Below the pieces are notes generated by a model, which had not been told where the DNA came from, did not search any database, and saw only the letters and a list, made by a program, of their open reading frames with translations. The translations under genes and the position numbers were made by a program. Of a stretch of 64,000 nt of DNA, positions 43,565-50,905 are shown piece after piece. Each line of letters opens with the position of its first letter. Within the stretch, counting starts at the first letter, position 1. The stretch covers positions 1 to 64,000 of the forward strand of contig NZ_LMIJ01000003.1 of assembly GCF_001428665.1 (NCBI RefSeq). The letters are read 5' to 3'. Origin of the DNA: Acidovorax sp. Root219 (GTDB lineage Bacteria; Pseudomonadota; Gammaproteobacteria; Burkholderiales; Burkholderiaceae_C).

Positions 43565-44704
43565 ATGTCTGATTTAAGTCTTCAACTGCAGCAGGCCGCA
43601 AGCCAACTACCAGTTTCAAGCTACTTTGACCCAGCGCTGTTCCAGCGCGAGCTGGACACCATCTTCCAGCGCGGGCCCCGCTATGTGGGGCACCAACTGT
43701 CCGTGCCCAACGCGGGCGACTACTACACCCTGCCTCACGAGGCCGAGGGTCGGGCCCTGGTGCGCAATGCCCAGGGCGGGGTGGAGCTCGTCTCCAATGT
43801 CTGCCGCCACCGCCAGGCCATCATGCTCAAGGGCCGCGGCTCGCTGCACACGCAGCAAAAGGGCAGCGCGGGCGGCAACATCGTGTGCCCGCTGCACCGC
43901 TGGACGTACAACGCCAAGGGCGAGCTGCTGGGTGCGCCGCACTTTGCCGACGACCCCTGCCTGAACCTCAACAACTACCCGCTGCGCGAGTGGAACGGCC
44001 TTTTGTTCGAGGACAACGGCTGCGACGTGGCGGCCGACCTGGCCCGGATGGGCCCGCGCGCCGACCTGGACTTCGGCGGCTACGTGCTCGACCACGTGGA
44101 GCTGCACGAGTGCAACTACAACTGGAAGACCTTCATCGAGGTCTATCTGGAGGACTACCACGTAGGCCCCTTCCATCCGGGCCTGGGCAGCTTCGTGACC
44201 TGCGACGACCTGCGCTGGGAGTTCGGCAAGAACTACTCGGTGCAGACCGTGGGCGTGGCCAACCGCCTGGGCAAGGCCGGCAGCCCCGTGTACGAGCGCT
44301 GGCACGAAGCGCTGCTCGCATTCCGCGGCGGCAAGCCGCCCAAGCATGGCGCCATCTGGCTCACGCTGTACCCGCACATCATGGTGGAGTGGTACCCGCA
44401 TGTGCTCACCGTGTCCACGCTGCACCCCATCAGCCCGACGAAGACGCTGAACATGGTGGAGTTCTACTACCCCGAGGAGATCGCTGCCTTCGAGCGCGAG
44501 TTCGTCGAGGCACAGAAGGCCGCCTACATGGAGACCTGCATCGAGGACGACGAGATCGGCGAGCGCATGGACGCCGGCCGCAAGGCCCTGCTGGCGCGCG
44601 GCGACAACGAAGTGGGCCCTTACCAAAGCCCCATGGAAGACGGCATGCAGCACTTCCACGAGTGGTACCGCGGCGCGATGGGCGAGGCAGTCCCCCAGCG
44701 CTGA
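43565..44704 (+). CDS. Rieske [2Fe-2S] ring-hydroxylating oxygenase, alpha subunit type
   Basis: 379 residues. The Rieske centre is CRHRQAIML (about 80) and CPLHRWTYN (about 105), the C-x-H...C-x2-H pattern. The catalytic domain has the mononuclear iron ligands in EVYLEDYHVGPFHPGL (two His, about 199 and 204) and a later Asp/Glu. No beta subunit, ferredoxin or reductase gene is nearby, so it is probably a single-component alpha-only oxygenase using a general electron donor. Substrate unknown. It is divergent from xseB-ispA-dxs; whether that adjacency is conserved is worth testing. Confidence 0.9.
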   Translation: MSDLSLQLQQAASQLPVSSYFDPALFQRELDTIFQRGPRYVGHQLSVPNAGDYYTLPHEAEGRALVRNAQGGVELVSNVCRHRQAIMLKGRGSLHTQQKGSAGGNIVCPLHRWTYNAKGELLGAPHFADDPCLNLNNYPLREWNGLLFEDNGCDVAADLARMGPRADLDFGGYVLDHVELHECNYNWKTFIEVYLEDYHVGPFHPGLGSFVTCDDLRWEFGKNYSVQTVGVANRLGKAGSPVYERWHEALLAFRGGKPPKHGAIWLTLYPHIMVEWYPHVLTVSTLHPISPTKTLNMVEFYYPEEIAAFEREFVEAQKAAYMETCIEDDEIGERMDAGRKALLARGDNEVGPYQSPMEDGMQHFHEWYRGAMGEAVPQR

Positions 44705-44766
44705 AAACCTGAACAGCGAGGTAAACGCCGCCGAATAGCGGCCATTGCCCAAAGCGCTCTCATTAC

Positions 44767-44806
44767 AATAGCTGCCAGTGCTTGGCCTTCAAGCACGGCA
44801 GCTATT
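44767..44806. repeat. Palindromic REP-like element upstream of the EamA gene
   Basis: AATAGCTGCC-A-GTGCTTG and CAAGCAC-GGCAGCTATT flank a GCCTT loop: 17 paired bases with one bulge. It resembles a common Comamonadaceae intergenic palindrome as I remember it, and may also terminate the Rieske transcript (TTTT follows). Confidence 0.65.
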
Positions 44807-44830
44807 TTCACTTTCAAGTTCCATTTCCCC

Positions 44831-45742
44831 ATGCAAGCCCTCTGGATGGTGTTGGCCGCGTTCCTCTTTGCGAGCATGGGGGTGTGCGTGAAGATCGCTT
44901 CGGCCCATTTCAACTCAGCCGAACTGGTCTGCTACCGGGGCCTCATCGGCATGGCCATCCTGTGGCTGCTGGCGCGCTCGCAGAAGGTCACCCTGGGCAC
45001 CGCCTACCCAGGCATGCATGCCTGGCGCAGCCTGGTGGGAGTGGTGTCGCTCGGCGCCTGGTTCTATGCCATCGCCCACCTGCCCCTGGCCACGGCCATG
45101 ACCCTGAACTACATGAGCAGCGTGTGGATTGCCGCCTTCCTGGTCGGCGGCACGCTGCTGGCGTGGCGCCCCTCGGCCGCCGCGCCACGCCCGGCGCTGC
45201 AGGGCACGCTGATCGTCACCGTGCTCACCGGCTTCGTCGGCGTGGTGATGATGCTGCGCCCCAGCCTGGACCAGAACCAGGCTTTCGCCGGCATGATCGG
45301 CCTGCTGTCGGGCCTGTCGGCCGCGTTTGCCTACATGCAGGTGGTGGCCCTGTCGCGCCTGGGCGAACCCGAGTCGCGCACGGTGTTCTATTTCGCCGTG
45401 GGCTCGGCGGTGGCCGGCGGCGTGGCCCTGCTGTTCACGGGCACCTCGGTGTGGCCCGGCTGGCAGGCCCTGTGGCTGCTGCCCATCGGCATCCTGGCCG
45501 CAGGCGGCCAGCTGTGCATGACCCGCGCCTACGCCAGCGCCAAGACGCAGCGCGGCACCCTGGTGGTGGCCAACCTGCAGTACTCGGGCATCGTCTTCGC
45601 GGCGATCTACAGCGTGGCGCTGTTCGGCGACGTGCTGCCGCCCATCGCCTGGGCCGGCATGGTGCTCATCGTGGGCAGCGGCATCGCGGCCACCGTGCTG
45701 CGCGCCCGCGCGGCTCCCGGAGCCCCGGCTGAAGAACATTGA
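44831..45742 (+). CDS. EamA/DMT superfamily permease
   Basis: 303 residues with ten membrane helices arranged as two five-helix EamA repeats (about 1-140 and 150-295). Typical DMT segments are AFLFASMGVCVKIASAHFNS, ELVCYRGLIGMAILWL and GQLCMTRAYASAKTQRGTLV. It transports an unknown metabolite or drug. No strong ribosome site precedes ATG 44831, which lies 25 bp after the palindromic element. Confidence 0.9.
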   Translation: MQALWMVLAAFLFASMGVCVKIASAHFNSAELVCYRGLIGMAILWLLARSQKVTLGTAYPGMHAWRSLVGVVSLGAWFYAIAHLPLATAMTLNYMSSVWIAAFLVGGTLLAWRPSAAAPRPALQGTLIVTVLTGFVGVVMMLRPSLDQNQAFAGMIGLLSGLSAAFAYMQVVALSRLGEPESRTVFYFAVGSAVAGGVALLFTGTSVWPGWQALWLLPIGILAAGGQLCMTRAYASAKTQRGTLVVANLQYSGIVFAAIYSVALFGDVLPPIAWAGMVLIVGSGIAATVLRARAAPGAPAEEH

Positions 45743-45809
45743 TACGACTGTGGACACCAACCATTGACACAATGCGGGGCATCCCTTCGCCATTGCCCCA
45801 ACCGCTGCC

Positions 45810-46712
45810 ATGACCTACACCACCCTGATCTCCGCCACCGAACTGCAAACCCTGATCGCCAGCGGCGCGCCGCTGATGGTGTTCGACTGCAGCTTCGACC
45901 TGATGCAATCGAGCGCAGGCGCGCAGCAGTATGCGCAGGCCCATATTCCCGGCGCGGTGTATGCCGATCTCAACGAGAACCTGAGTGCAAAGCACGGCGC
46001 GCCCGGCGCCTCCGGCACCGTATTGACGGCCCAGGAGGCGGACATGCCCGCATCGGGCGGCCGCCATCCGCTGCCCAGCCGCGAGCGCTTTGCCATCTGG
46101 CTGTCGAGCGTGGGTTTTGCCAATGGCATGCAGGCTGTGGTGTACGACCGCCAGGGCGCCAACTACTGCGGCCGCCTGTGGTGGATGCTCAAGTGGGCCG
46201 GGCACGATGCCGTGGCCGTGCTCGACGGCGGCCTGCAGGCCTGGCAGGCTGCGGGCGGCGCAGTCGCCAGCGGTGAAGAACCAGCGCACTTCCAGTCCAA
46301 CTTCGAACTCAAGGAGCCGCTGCGCCGCCTGGCCACGGCCAGCGATGTGCTGGCCAACCTGCAGCAACCCGGCCAGACGGTGGTCGACGCACGCGCTGCG
46401 CCCCGCTACCGGGGCGAGGTGGAGCCGCTGGACCCGGTGGCCGGCCACATTCCCGGCGCCTTGAACCGCCCCTTCGTGGACAACATCGGCCCCGATGGCA
46501 AGTTCAAGCCCGCAGCCGTGCTGCGCGCCGAGTTCGACGCCCTGCTGGCAGGCCGCGATCCGACCGGCGTGGTGCACCAGTGCGGCAGCGGTGTGAGCGC
46601 GCTGCCCAACCTGATCGCCATGGAGGTCGCCGGACTCGGAAAAACATCGCTTTTTGCCGGCAGCTGGAGCGAATGGGTGAGCGATTCTTCGCGCCCGGTG
46701 GAACGCGGCTGA
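45810..46712 (+). CDS. 3-mercaptopyruvate / thiosulfate sulfurtransferase
   Basis: 300 residues with two rhodanese domains (about 1-140, inactive; 160-300, catalytic). The active-site loop is VVHQCGSGVSALPNLIAM: Cys about 254 with CGSGVSA, the form of mercaptopyruvate sulfurtransferases (SseA-like; thiosulfate-type enzymes usually have CRKGVT). GHIPGALNRPFVDN and VYDRQGANYCGRLWWML are also conserved. It transfers sulfane sulfur to thiols or cyanide. Confidence 0.9.
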   Translation: MTYTTLISATELQTLIASGAPLMVFDCSFDLMQSSAGAQQYAQAHIPGAVYADLNENLSAKHGAPGASGTVLTAQEADMPASGGRHPLPSRERFAIWLSSVGFANGMQAVVYDRQGANYCGRLWWMLKWAGHDAVAVLDGGLQAWQAAGGAVASGEEPAHFQSNFELKEPLRRLATASDVLANLQQPGQTVVDARAAPRYRGEVEPLDPVAGHIPGALNRPFVDNIGPDGKFKPAAVLRAEFDALLAGRDPTGVVHQCGSGVSALPNLIAMEVAGLGKTSLFAGSWSEWVSDSSRPVERG

Positions 46713-46959
46713 GCAGGGTTGGGGGCGTTTGACCACCTGGCGGCAGCAGGCCGCAGCGCTCTGGGGCGCAGGACCTGGGCTTGGTGTTTTGTAAGGCAAA
46801 TTCCTACACGCACCACCCCTGAACCAGACACGCTGCACAGAGCAACGCTGACTTAATTTTTGATTGGCCCGGTTTCACAATCCATTTCAACGGATCACGC
46901 AAAACATGCAAACAGCATGGCAAGGCGAAGACCCGGAACTGGAACAAAGGAACCCTGCC

Positions 46960-47286
46960 ATGACCAACGAACAACTGCTCGCCGAAATCCGCGAAGCCAA
47001 CCTGACCTACCTGATGCTGGCGCAGAACCTGATTCGCCACGACAAGGCAGAAGCAGTGTTCCGTCTGGGCATGAACGAAGACGCTGCCGATATTCTGGCA
47101 TCGCTGTCGGCCGCACAAGTGCTGAAACTGGCCTCCCGGAACACGCTTCTTTGCAGCTTCCGCGTGGACGACAACCTGGTGTGGAGCTTGCTGACCAACC
47201 ACACGGCCAAGAAGGTGGGCAACGAAGCCACCAACACCCTGCACGCCAACATCCTGATGGCCAGCCGCGTGTCGGAAGTGCTCTGA
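46960..47286 (+). CDS. flhD: Flagellar transcriptional regulator FlhD
   Basis: 108 residues. Core EIREANLTYLMLAQNLIRHD and KAEAVFRLGMNEDAADILAS, LSAAQVLKLASRNTLLCSFR match FlhD. With FlhC it forms the heterohexameric activator of class II flagellar promoters. ATG 46960 follows AAGGAACCCTGCC; an in-frame ATG at 46906 would add 18 residues. flhC follows after 55 bp. No flagellar structural genes are in the window. Confidence 0.95.
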   Translation: MTNEQLLAEIREANLTYLMLAQNLIRHDKAEAVFRLGMNEDAADILASLSAAQVLKLASRNTLLCSFRVDDNLVWSLLTNHTAKKVGNEATNTLHANILMASRVSEVL

Positions 47287-47341
47287 AGCACCGCACTTTC
47301 CTGCAGCCCTTCCTGTTCACCGCCCCTTTCGAAAGCCCGCC

Positions 47342-47896
47342 ATGACCACGCCTGCCGCCAAAGCCCCAGCCAAGAGCGTCCTCAACGAATCCAAGCAGAT
47401 CGAGCGCGCTGCGATGCTGATCGGCATGGGGGCCCGCATGCAGGTGCTGGAGTCGGAGACCACGCTGTCTTATGAACGCCTGATCCGCCTGTACAAGGAG
47501 ATCGCCGGCAAGTCGCCTTCCAAGGGCCAACTGCCCTTCTCGACCGACTGGTTCCTGACCTGGCAGGAAAACATCCACAGCTCGCTGTTTTTGAACATCT
47601 ACGAATACCTGTCCAAGGGCGTGGACCTGGATTCGGTGGAACTGCTGACCAAGGCCTACCGCCTGTACAACGAGCAGGTCACCACGGCCGAGATCGAACC
47701 CCTGCTGTCCTTCACCCGCGCCTGGCGCCTGGTGAAGTTCGTGGACGCCGGCATGCTCACCCGCACCCAGTGCTCTGACTGCAAGGGCCAGTTCGTGACC
47801 GAACTCTATGAAAACCGCCACTACACCTGCGGCCTGTGCAACCCGCCTGCCCGCGCTGGCAAGAGCAAGAACGCCGGTGCCCTGATGTTGCATTGA
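47342..47896 (+). CDS. flhC: Flagellar transcriptional regulator FlhC
   Basis: 184 residues. LESETTLSYERLIRLYKEIA and KSPSKGQLPFSTDWFLTWQE are FlhC hallmarks; the zinc site is formed by CSDCKGQF (about 140) and CGLC (about 160). It supplies the main DNA contacts of FlhD4C2. Terminator 38 bp after the stop. Confidence 0.96.
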   Translation: MTTPAAKAPAKSVLNESKQIERAAMLIGMGARMQVLESETTLSYERLIRLYKEIAGKSPSKGQLPFSTDWFLTWQENIHSSLFLNIYEYLSKGVDLDSVELLTKAYRLYNEQVTTAEIEPLLSFTRAWRLVKFVDAGMLTRTQCSDCKGQFVTELYENRHYTCGLCNPPARAGKSKNAGALMLH

Positions 47897-47933
47897 CTCC
47901 CAGCCCGGCAACGCCGGACTGCACAAGAATGAC

Positions 47934-47967
47934 AAAGCCCCGCCGGTTTCGCCGTGCGGGGCTTTTT
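47934..47967 (+). terminator. Intrinsic terminator after flhC
   Basis: AAAGCCCCGC (47934-47943) and GCGGGGCTTT (47956-47965) form a 10-bp stem with a 12-base loop; T run to 47967. It may serve the leftward FlgO-like gene too. Confidence 0.85.
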
Positions 47968-48004
47968 GCTGGAAAGAAGATTTCCCGACGGTCCCGGCCG
48001 AGGC

Positions 48005-48571
48005 CTACCGCGCTGCCAGGAGCGAGCGCACGTTCTCGTCCACCGGCATCGCATAGTCGTGCGCGGCCACCACGGTGTTGCCCACCGGGTTCACGATCTT
48101 CAGGCTGATGAACAGTGTGGTGGTCGAAACGGCGTATGTGCCCACCACCACGGCCTGTGCATCGTGCGCGCGGCTCACCTCGCGCACTTCACGCGAAAGC
48201 AGCAACTCGCCGGTGCCGCGCTGCATGGCGACGTTCTCGCGCAGCTTGAGTTCGGTCACGCGCAGGCCGCGCTGCACCAGGCGCGAGCCGATCTGCTCGG
48301 AAAAGATGCGCCCCAGGCGCGAGGACTCATTGAGCCGGTCCACATTGACCAGCGTGGCCACCAGCACCGCATGCGCAGGGTCCAGTGGGGCCTGCAGCAG
48401 CAGCGCATCGGCTGCGCGGTGGTTGCGCTCGATGGTGCTGGGGGTGATGAGGTCCATCAGCCCGCCACCGCCACCACCGGACTTGTCACCGTAATAGTAC
48501 GAGGCACAGCCCGGCAGGGCCAGCACCGGCAGCAGCGCGCCGGCCGTGCGCAGCAGGGTGCGCCGCTTCAT
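48005..48571 (-). CDS. FlgO-family outer-membrane lipoprotein
   Basis: 188 residues. MKRRTLLRTAGALLPVLALPGC has a lipobox (LALPGC, Cys about 22) and a short Gly run. The FlgO domain (about 45-188) includes LVATLVNVDRLNESSRLGRI and NVAMQRGTGELLLSREVREV. In Vibrio FlgO/FlgP support flagellar outer-membrane anchoring; position next to flhDC agrees with such a role here. ATG overlaps the end of the upstream lipoprotein gene, so the two are coupled. Confidence 0.85.
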   Translation of the reverse strand: MKRRTLLRTAGALLPVLALPGCASYYYGDKSGGGGGGLMDLITPSTIERNHRAADALLLQAPLDPAHAVLVATLVNVDRLNESSRLGRIFSEQIGSRLVQRGLRVTELKLRENVAMQRGTGELLLSREVREVSRAHDAQAVVVGTYAVSTTTLFISLKIVNPVGNTVVAAHDYAMPVDENVRSLLAAR

Positions 48572-49350
48572 GGCGCCACCATCATCATGACCGGCGGGCT
48601 CACCACCTGCCAGGTCTTGACCGGGGTGGGTGCGGGCGGCGGGGGGGGAGGTGGCGGCGGTTGCTGGACCTGGTAGAGCACGGCATCGTCCTGCTCGATG
48701 TAGTACACGTCGGAGGTGCGGGCCAGGTAGCGGTCGCCGCTTTCCAGCGACGTGGTGATGAGCACCTCGGTGCGCGTGGGGCCGCCAGCGGCGGGGCCGT
48801 CGGTGGTGTACTGCGCGGCATCGGCCAGCGCCCCGATCGCGATCGTCCCGGCCACGATGGAGCCGGCGCCGGGCGCACGGTGGGCCCAGTCGCGCGCCAC
48901 ACCCACGCCCAGGGCCAGCCGGGTCCAGGGCATGGGCAGGCTGTTGGAGACACGGCCCGGGTGCTGCACCAGCTGGGTTTCGAACGCCAGGGTGACAGCC
49001 GAGGGCTGGTTGGTGAGCACCACGCCCCGGTCCAGCAGGCGGGTGATCAGCAGCTTGCGAAAGCCGTTGTTGAAGCTGGTGTCGCCCGAGGCGGACACAT
49101 AGATGGGGTGTTCGCCCGCAGGCCAGTCGCGGATCTTGCCGGTGATGCGCGTGGCCACATCGTCGGCCAGCACGTCCCAGTGGTGCACGGCGCGTGCCTT
49201 CTTCTGGTTCGATGCCGGGTAGTTGTCGGCCCGCGGCACGTCCAGCGACGAACAGCCAGCCGCCAGCAGCGAGGCCACCGCCAGCAGCGGCACGACCACA
49301 CGGTGCAGGGCGGGTCGGACACGGACATCGCCATGCCCGGTCACTGCCAT
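48568..49350 (-). CDS. Lipoprotein with polyproline tail, unknown function
   Basis: 260 residues. The signal VVVPLLAVASLLAAGCSS has a lipobox LAAGC. The mature part (GKIRDWPAGEHPIYVSASGD, FNNGFRKLLITRLLDRGVVL) looks like a curli- or FlgO-partner-type periplasmic lipoprotein but I do not recognise a named family. The C terminus carries nine consecutive prolines and a hydrophobic end (VVSPPVMMMVAP). ATG 49350 is used; longer readings are less likely. Coupled to the FlgO-like gene by ATGA. Confidence 0.75.
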   Translation of the reverse strand: MAVTGHGDVRVRPALHRVVVPLLAVASLLAAGCSSLDVPRADNYPASNQKKARAVHHWDVLADDVATRITGKIRDWPAGEHPIYVSASGDTSFNNGFRKLLITRLLDRGVVLTNQPSAVTLAFETQLVQHPGRVSNSLPMPWTRLALGVGVARDWAHRAPGAGSIVAGTIAIGALADAAQYTTDGPAAGGPTRTEVLITTSLESGDRYLARTSDVYYIEQDDAVLYQVQQPPPPPPPPPAPTPVKTWQVVSPPVMMMVAP

Positions 49351-49555
49351 GCCGGACTGCCCGGCGGGCAGTCGTCCTTGGGATGGGCCTTGCGGCAGAC
49401 CGCCAGCCAATGGTTCAACTTGCATGCAGCCATGCTAGCGGCCCGGCGGCGCCCCCATGGCGCGAATAACGGGGCAATTGCGTTGCATTTGCGCGGCCAG
49501 CGCGTTGGCGCCGGCACCTACAAAACATTTGCTCACAGTGCGTGACAATCCCCGC

Positions 49556-50905
49556 ATGACCGCCGTGCCCGCCCCCTCCCACCCCAACGCTCCACCCACA
49601 GCCCTGCCGCAACAGCCGCCAGCTGCCGACACGTGCGACGGCACAGCGCCGGGAGGCGCGCAGGCAACGCCCGGCGCCGCCGATCCGCAACCCGAAGCCG
49701 GGCCAGAACGCACGGCCAGCCCGCCCGATGCCGCCACCCTGGCAGCAGCCGCGCACCCGACCCTGCCCGCCCCGCCCGCCATGGCGGCGCCTGCCACGCC
49801 CACCCAGCTGATGCTGCAGATGCCGGTGGACGTGCGCAACATGTCCCTGGCGCTGCTGGCCCTGTTCGCCGGCGTGGCCCTGCTGCACTGGGCCAGCGCG
49901 GTGTTCATCCCGCTGATGCTGAGCCTGCTGCTGACCACGGCGCTGCGCCCTGCCGTCAACATCCTGCGCCGCTGGCACCTGCCGCGCCCGCTGGGCGCGG
50001 CCCTGCTGCTCATCGCCATCGTGGGGGGCATGGCCAGCATGGCCTGGTCCTTGAGCGACCAGGCGGTGCAACTGGTGGACTCGCTGCCCGTGGCGGCCAA
50101 GAAGGTGCGCGACAACCTGCGCGCGCGCGCGGGCATGCCCAGCACGCTGGACACGATGCAGAAGGCCGCTGCCCAGATCGAACAGGCTGCTGCCGAGAAC
50201 AGCGCCGCCACCCCCGCGCGGCGCGGCGTGCAGCGCGTGGTGGTGGAGCGCCCGCCCTTCAACATCCGCGACTACCTGTGGAGCGGCACCATGGGCCTGG
50301 TATCGGCCGTGGGCCAGCTCACCGTGGTGGTGTTCCTGACCTACTTCGCGCTGGCCTCGGGCAACCTGTTCCGCCAGAAGCTGGTGCGCATTGCGGGCAG
50401 CAGCCTGGAGCGGCGCAACATCACCATGCAGGTGCTCGACGACATCACCGGCCAGATCCAGCGCTACCTGCTGGTGCAGGTGTTCACCAGCATCCTGGTG
50501 GGCGTGGCCACGGGCTGCGCCTACTGGGCGCTGGGGCTGGAGAATGCGGCGGTGTGGGGCGTGGTGGCCGGCGTGCTCAACCTCGCGCCCTACATCGGTT
50601 CGGCCTTGACGGCCGGCGCGTCGGCGCTGGTGGCCTTTCTGCAGTTCGGCACCATCGACATGGCCCTGGCCATTGGCGGCGCATCGCTGGTCATCCACAC
50701 CCTCATCGGCAACCTGCTCACCCCCTGGCTCACCAGCCGCACCAGCAGCATGAGCCCCGTGGCCGTGTTCGTCAGCGTGCTCGCCTGGGGCTGGCTCTGG
50801 GGGCTGTGGGGGCTGCTCCTGGGCATCCCGGTCATGATGGCCGTGAAGGCGGTCTGCGACCGGGTGGAGGACCTCAAGGCGGTGGGAGAACTTTTAGGAG
50901 ACTGA
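49556..50905 (+). CDS. AI-2E (PerM) family membrane transporter
   Basis: 449 residues. After a disordered Pro/Ala-rich N terminus (about 1-85), eight helices follow in the AI-2E order, with VVVFLTYFALASGNLFRQKL, GVVAGVLNLAPYIGSALTAG and IHTLIGNLLTPWLTSRTSSM. Members export autoinducer-2, act as Na/H antiporters, or are of unknown cargo. ATG 49556 is preferred over 49457, which would overlap the promoter area. Its stop overlaps the convergent EIIC-EAL gene by 12 bp. Confidence 0.9.
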   Translation: MTAVPAPSHPNAPPTALPQQPPAADTCDGTAPGGAQATPGAADPQPEAGPERTASPPDAATLAAAAHPTLPAPPAMAAPATPTQLMLQMPVDVRNMSLALLALFAGVALLHWASAVFIPLMLSLLLTTALRPAVNILRRWHLPRPLGAALLLIAIVGGMASMAWSLSDQAVQLVDSLPVAAKKVRDNLRARAGMPSTLDTMQKAAAQIEQAAAENSAATPARRGVQRVVVERPPFNIRDYLWSGTMGLVSAVGQLTVVVFLTYFALASGNLFRQKLVRIAGSSLERRNITMQVLDDITGQIQRYLLVQVFTSILVGVATGCAYWALGLENAAVWGVVAGVLNLAPYIGSALTAGASALVAFLQFGTIDMALAIGGASLVIHTLIGNLLTPWLTSRTSSMSPVAVFVSVLAWGWLWGLWGLLLGIPVMMAVKAVCDRVEDLKAVGELLGD

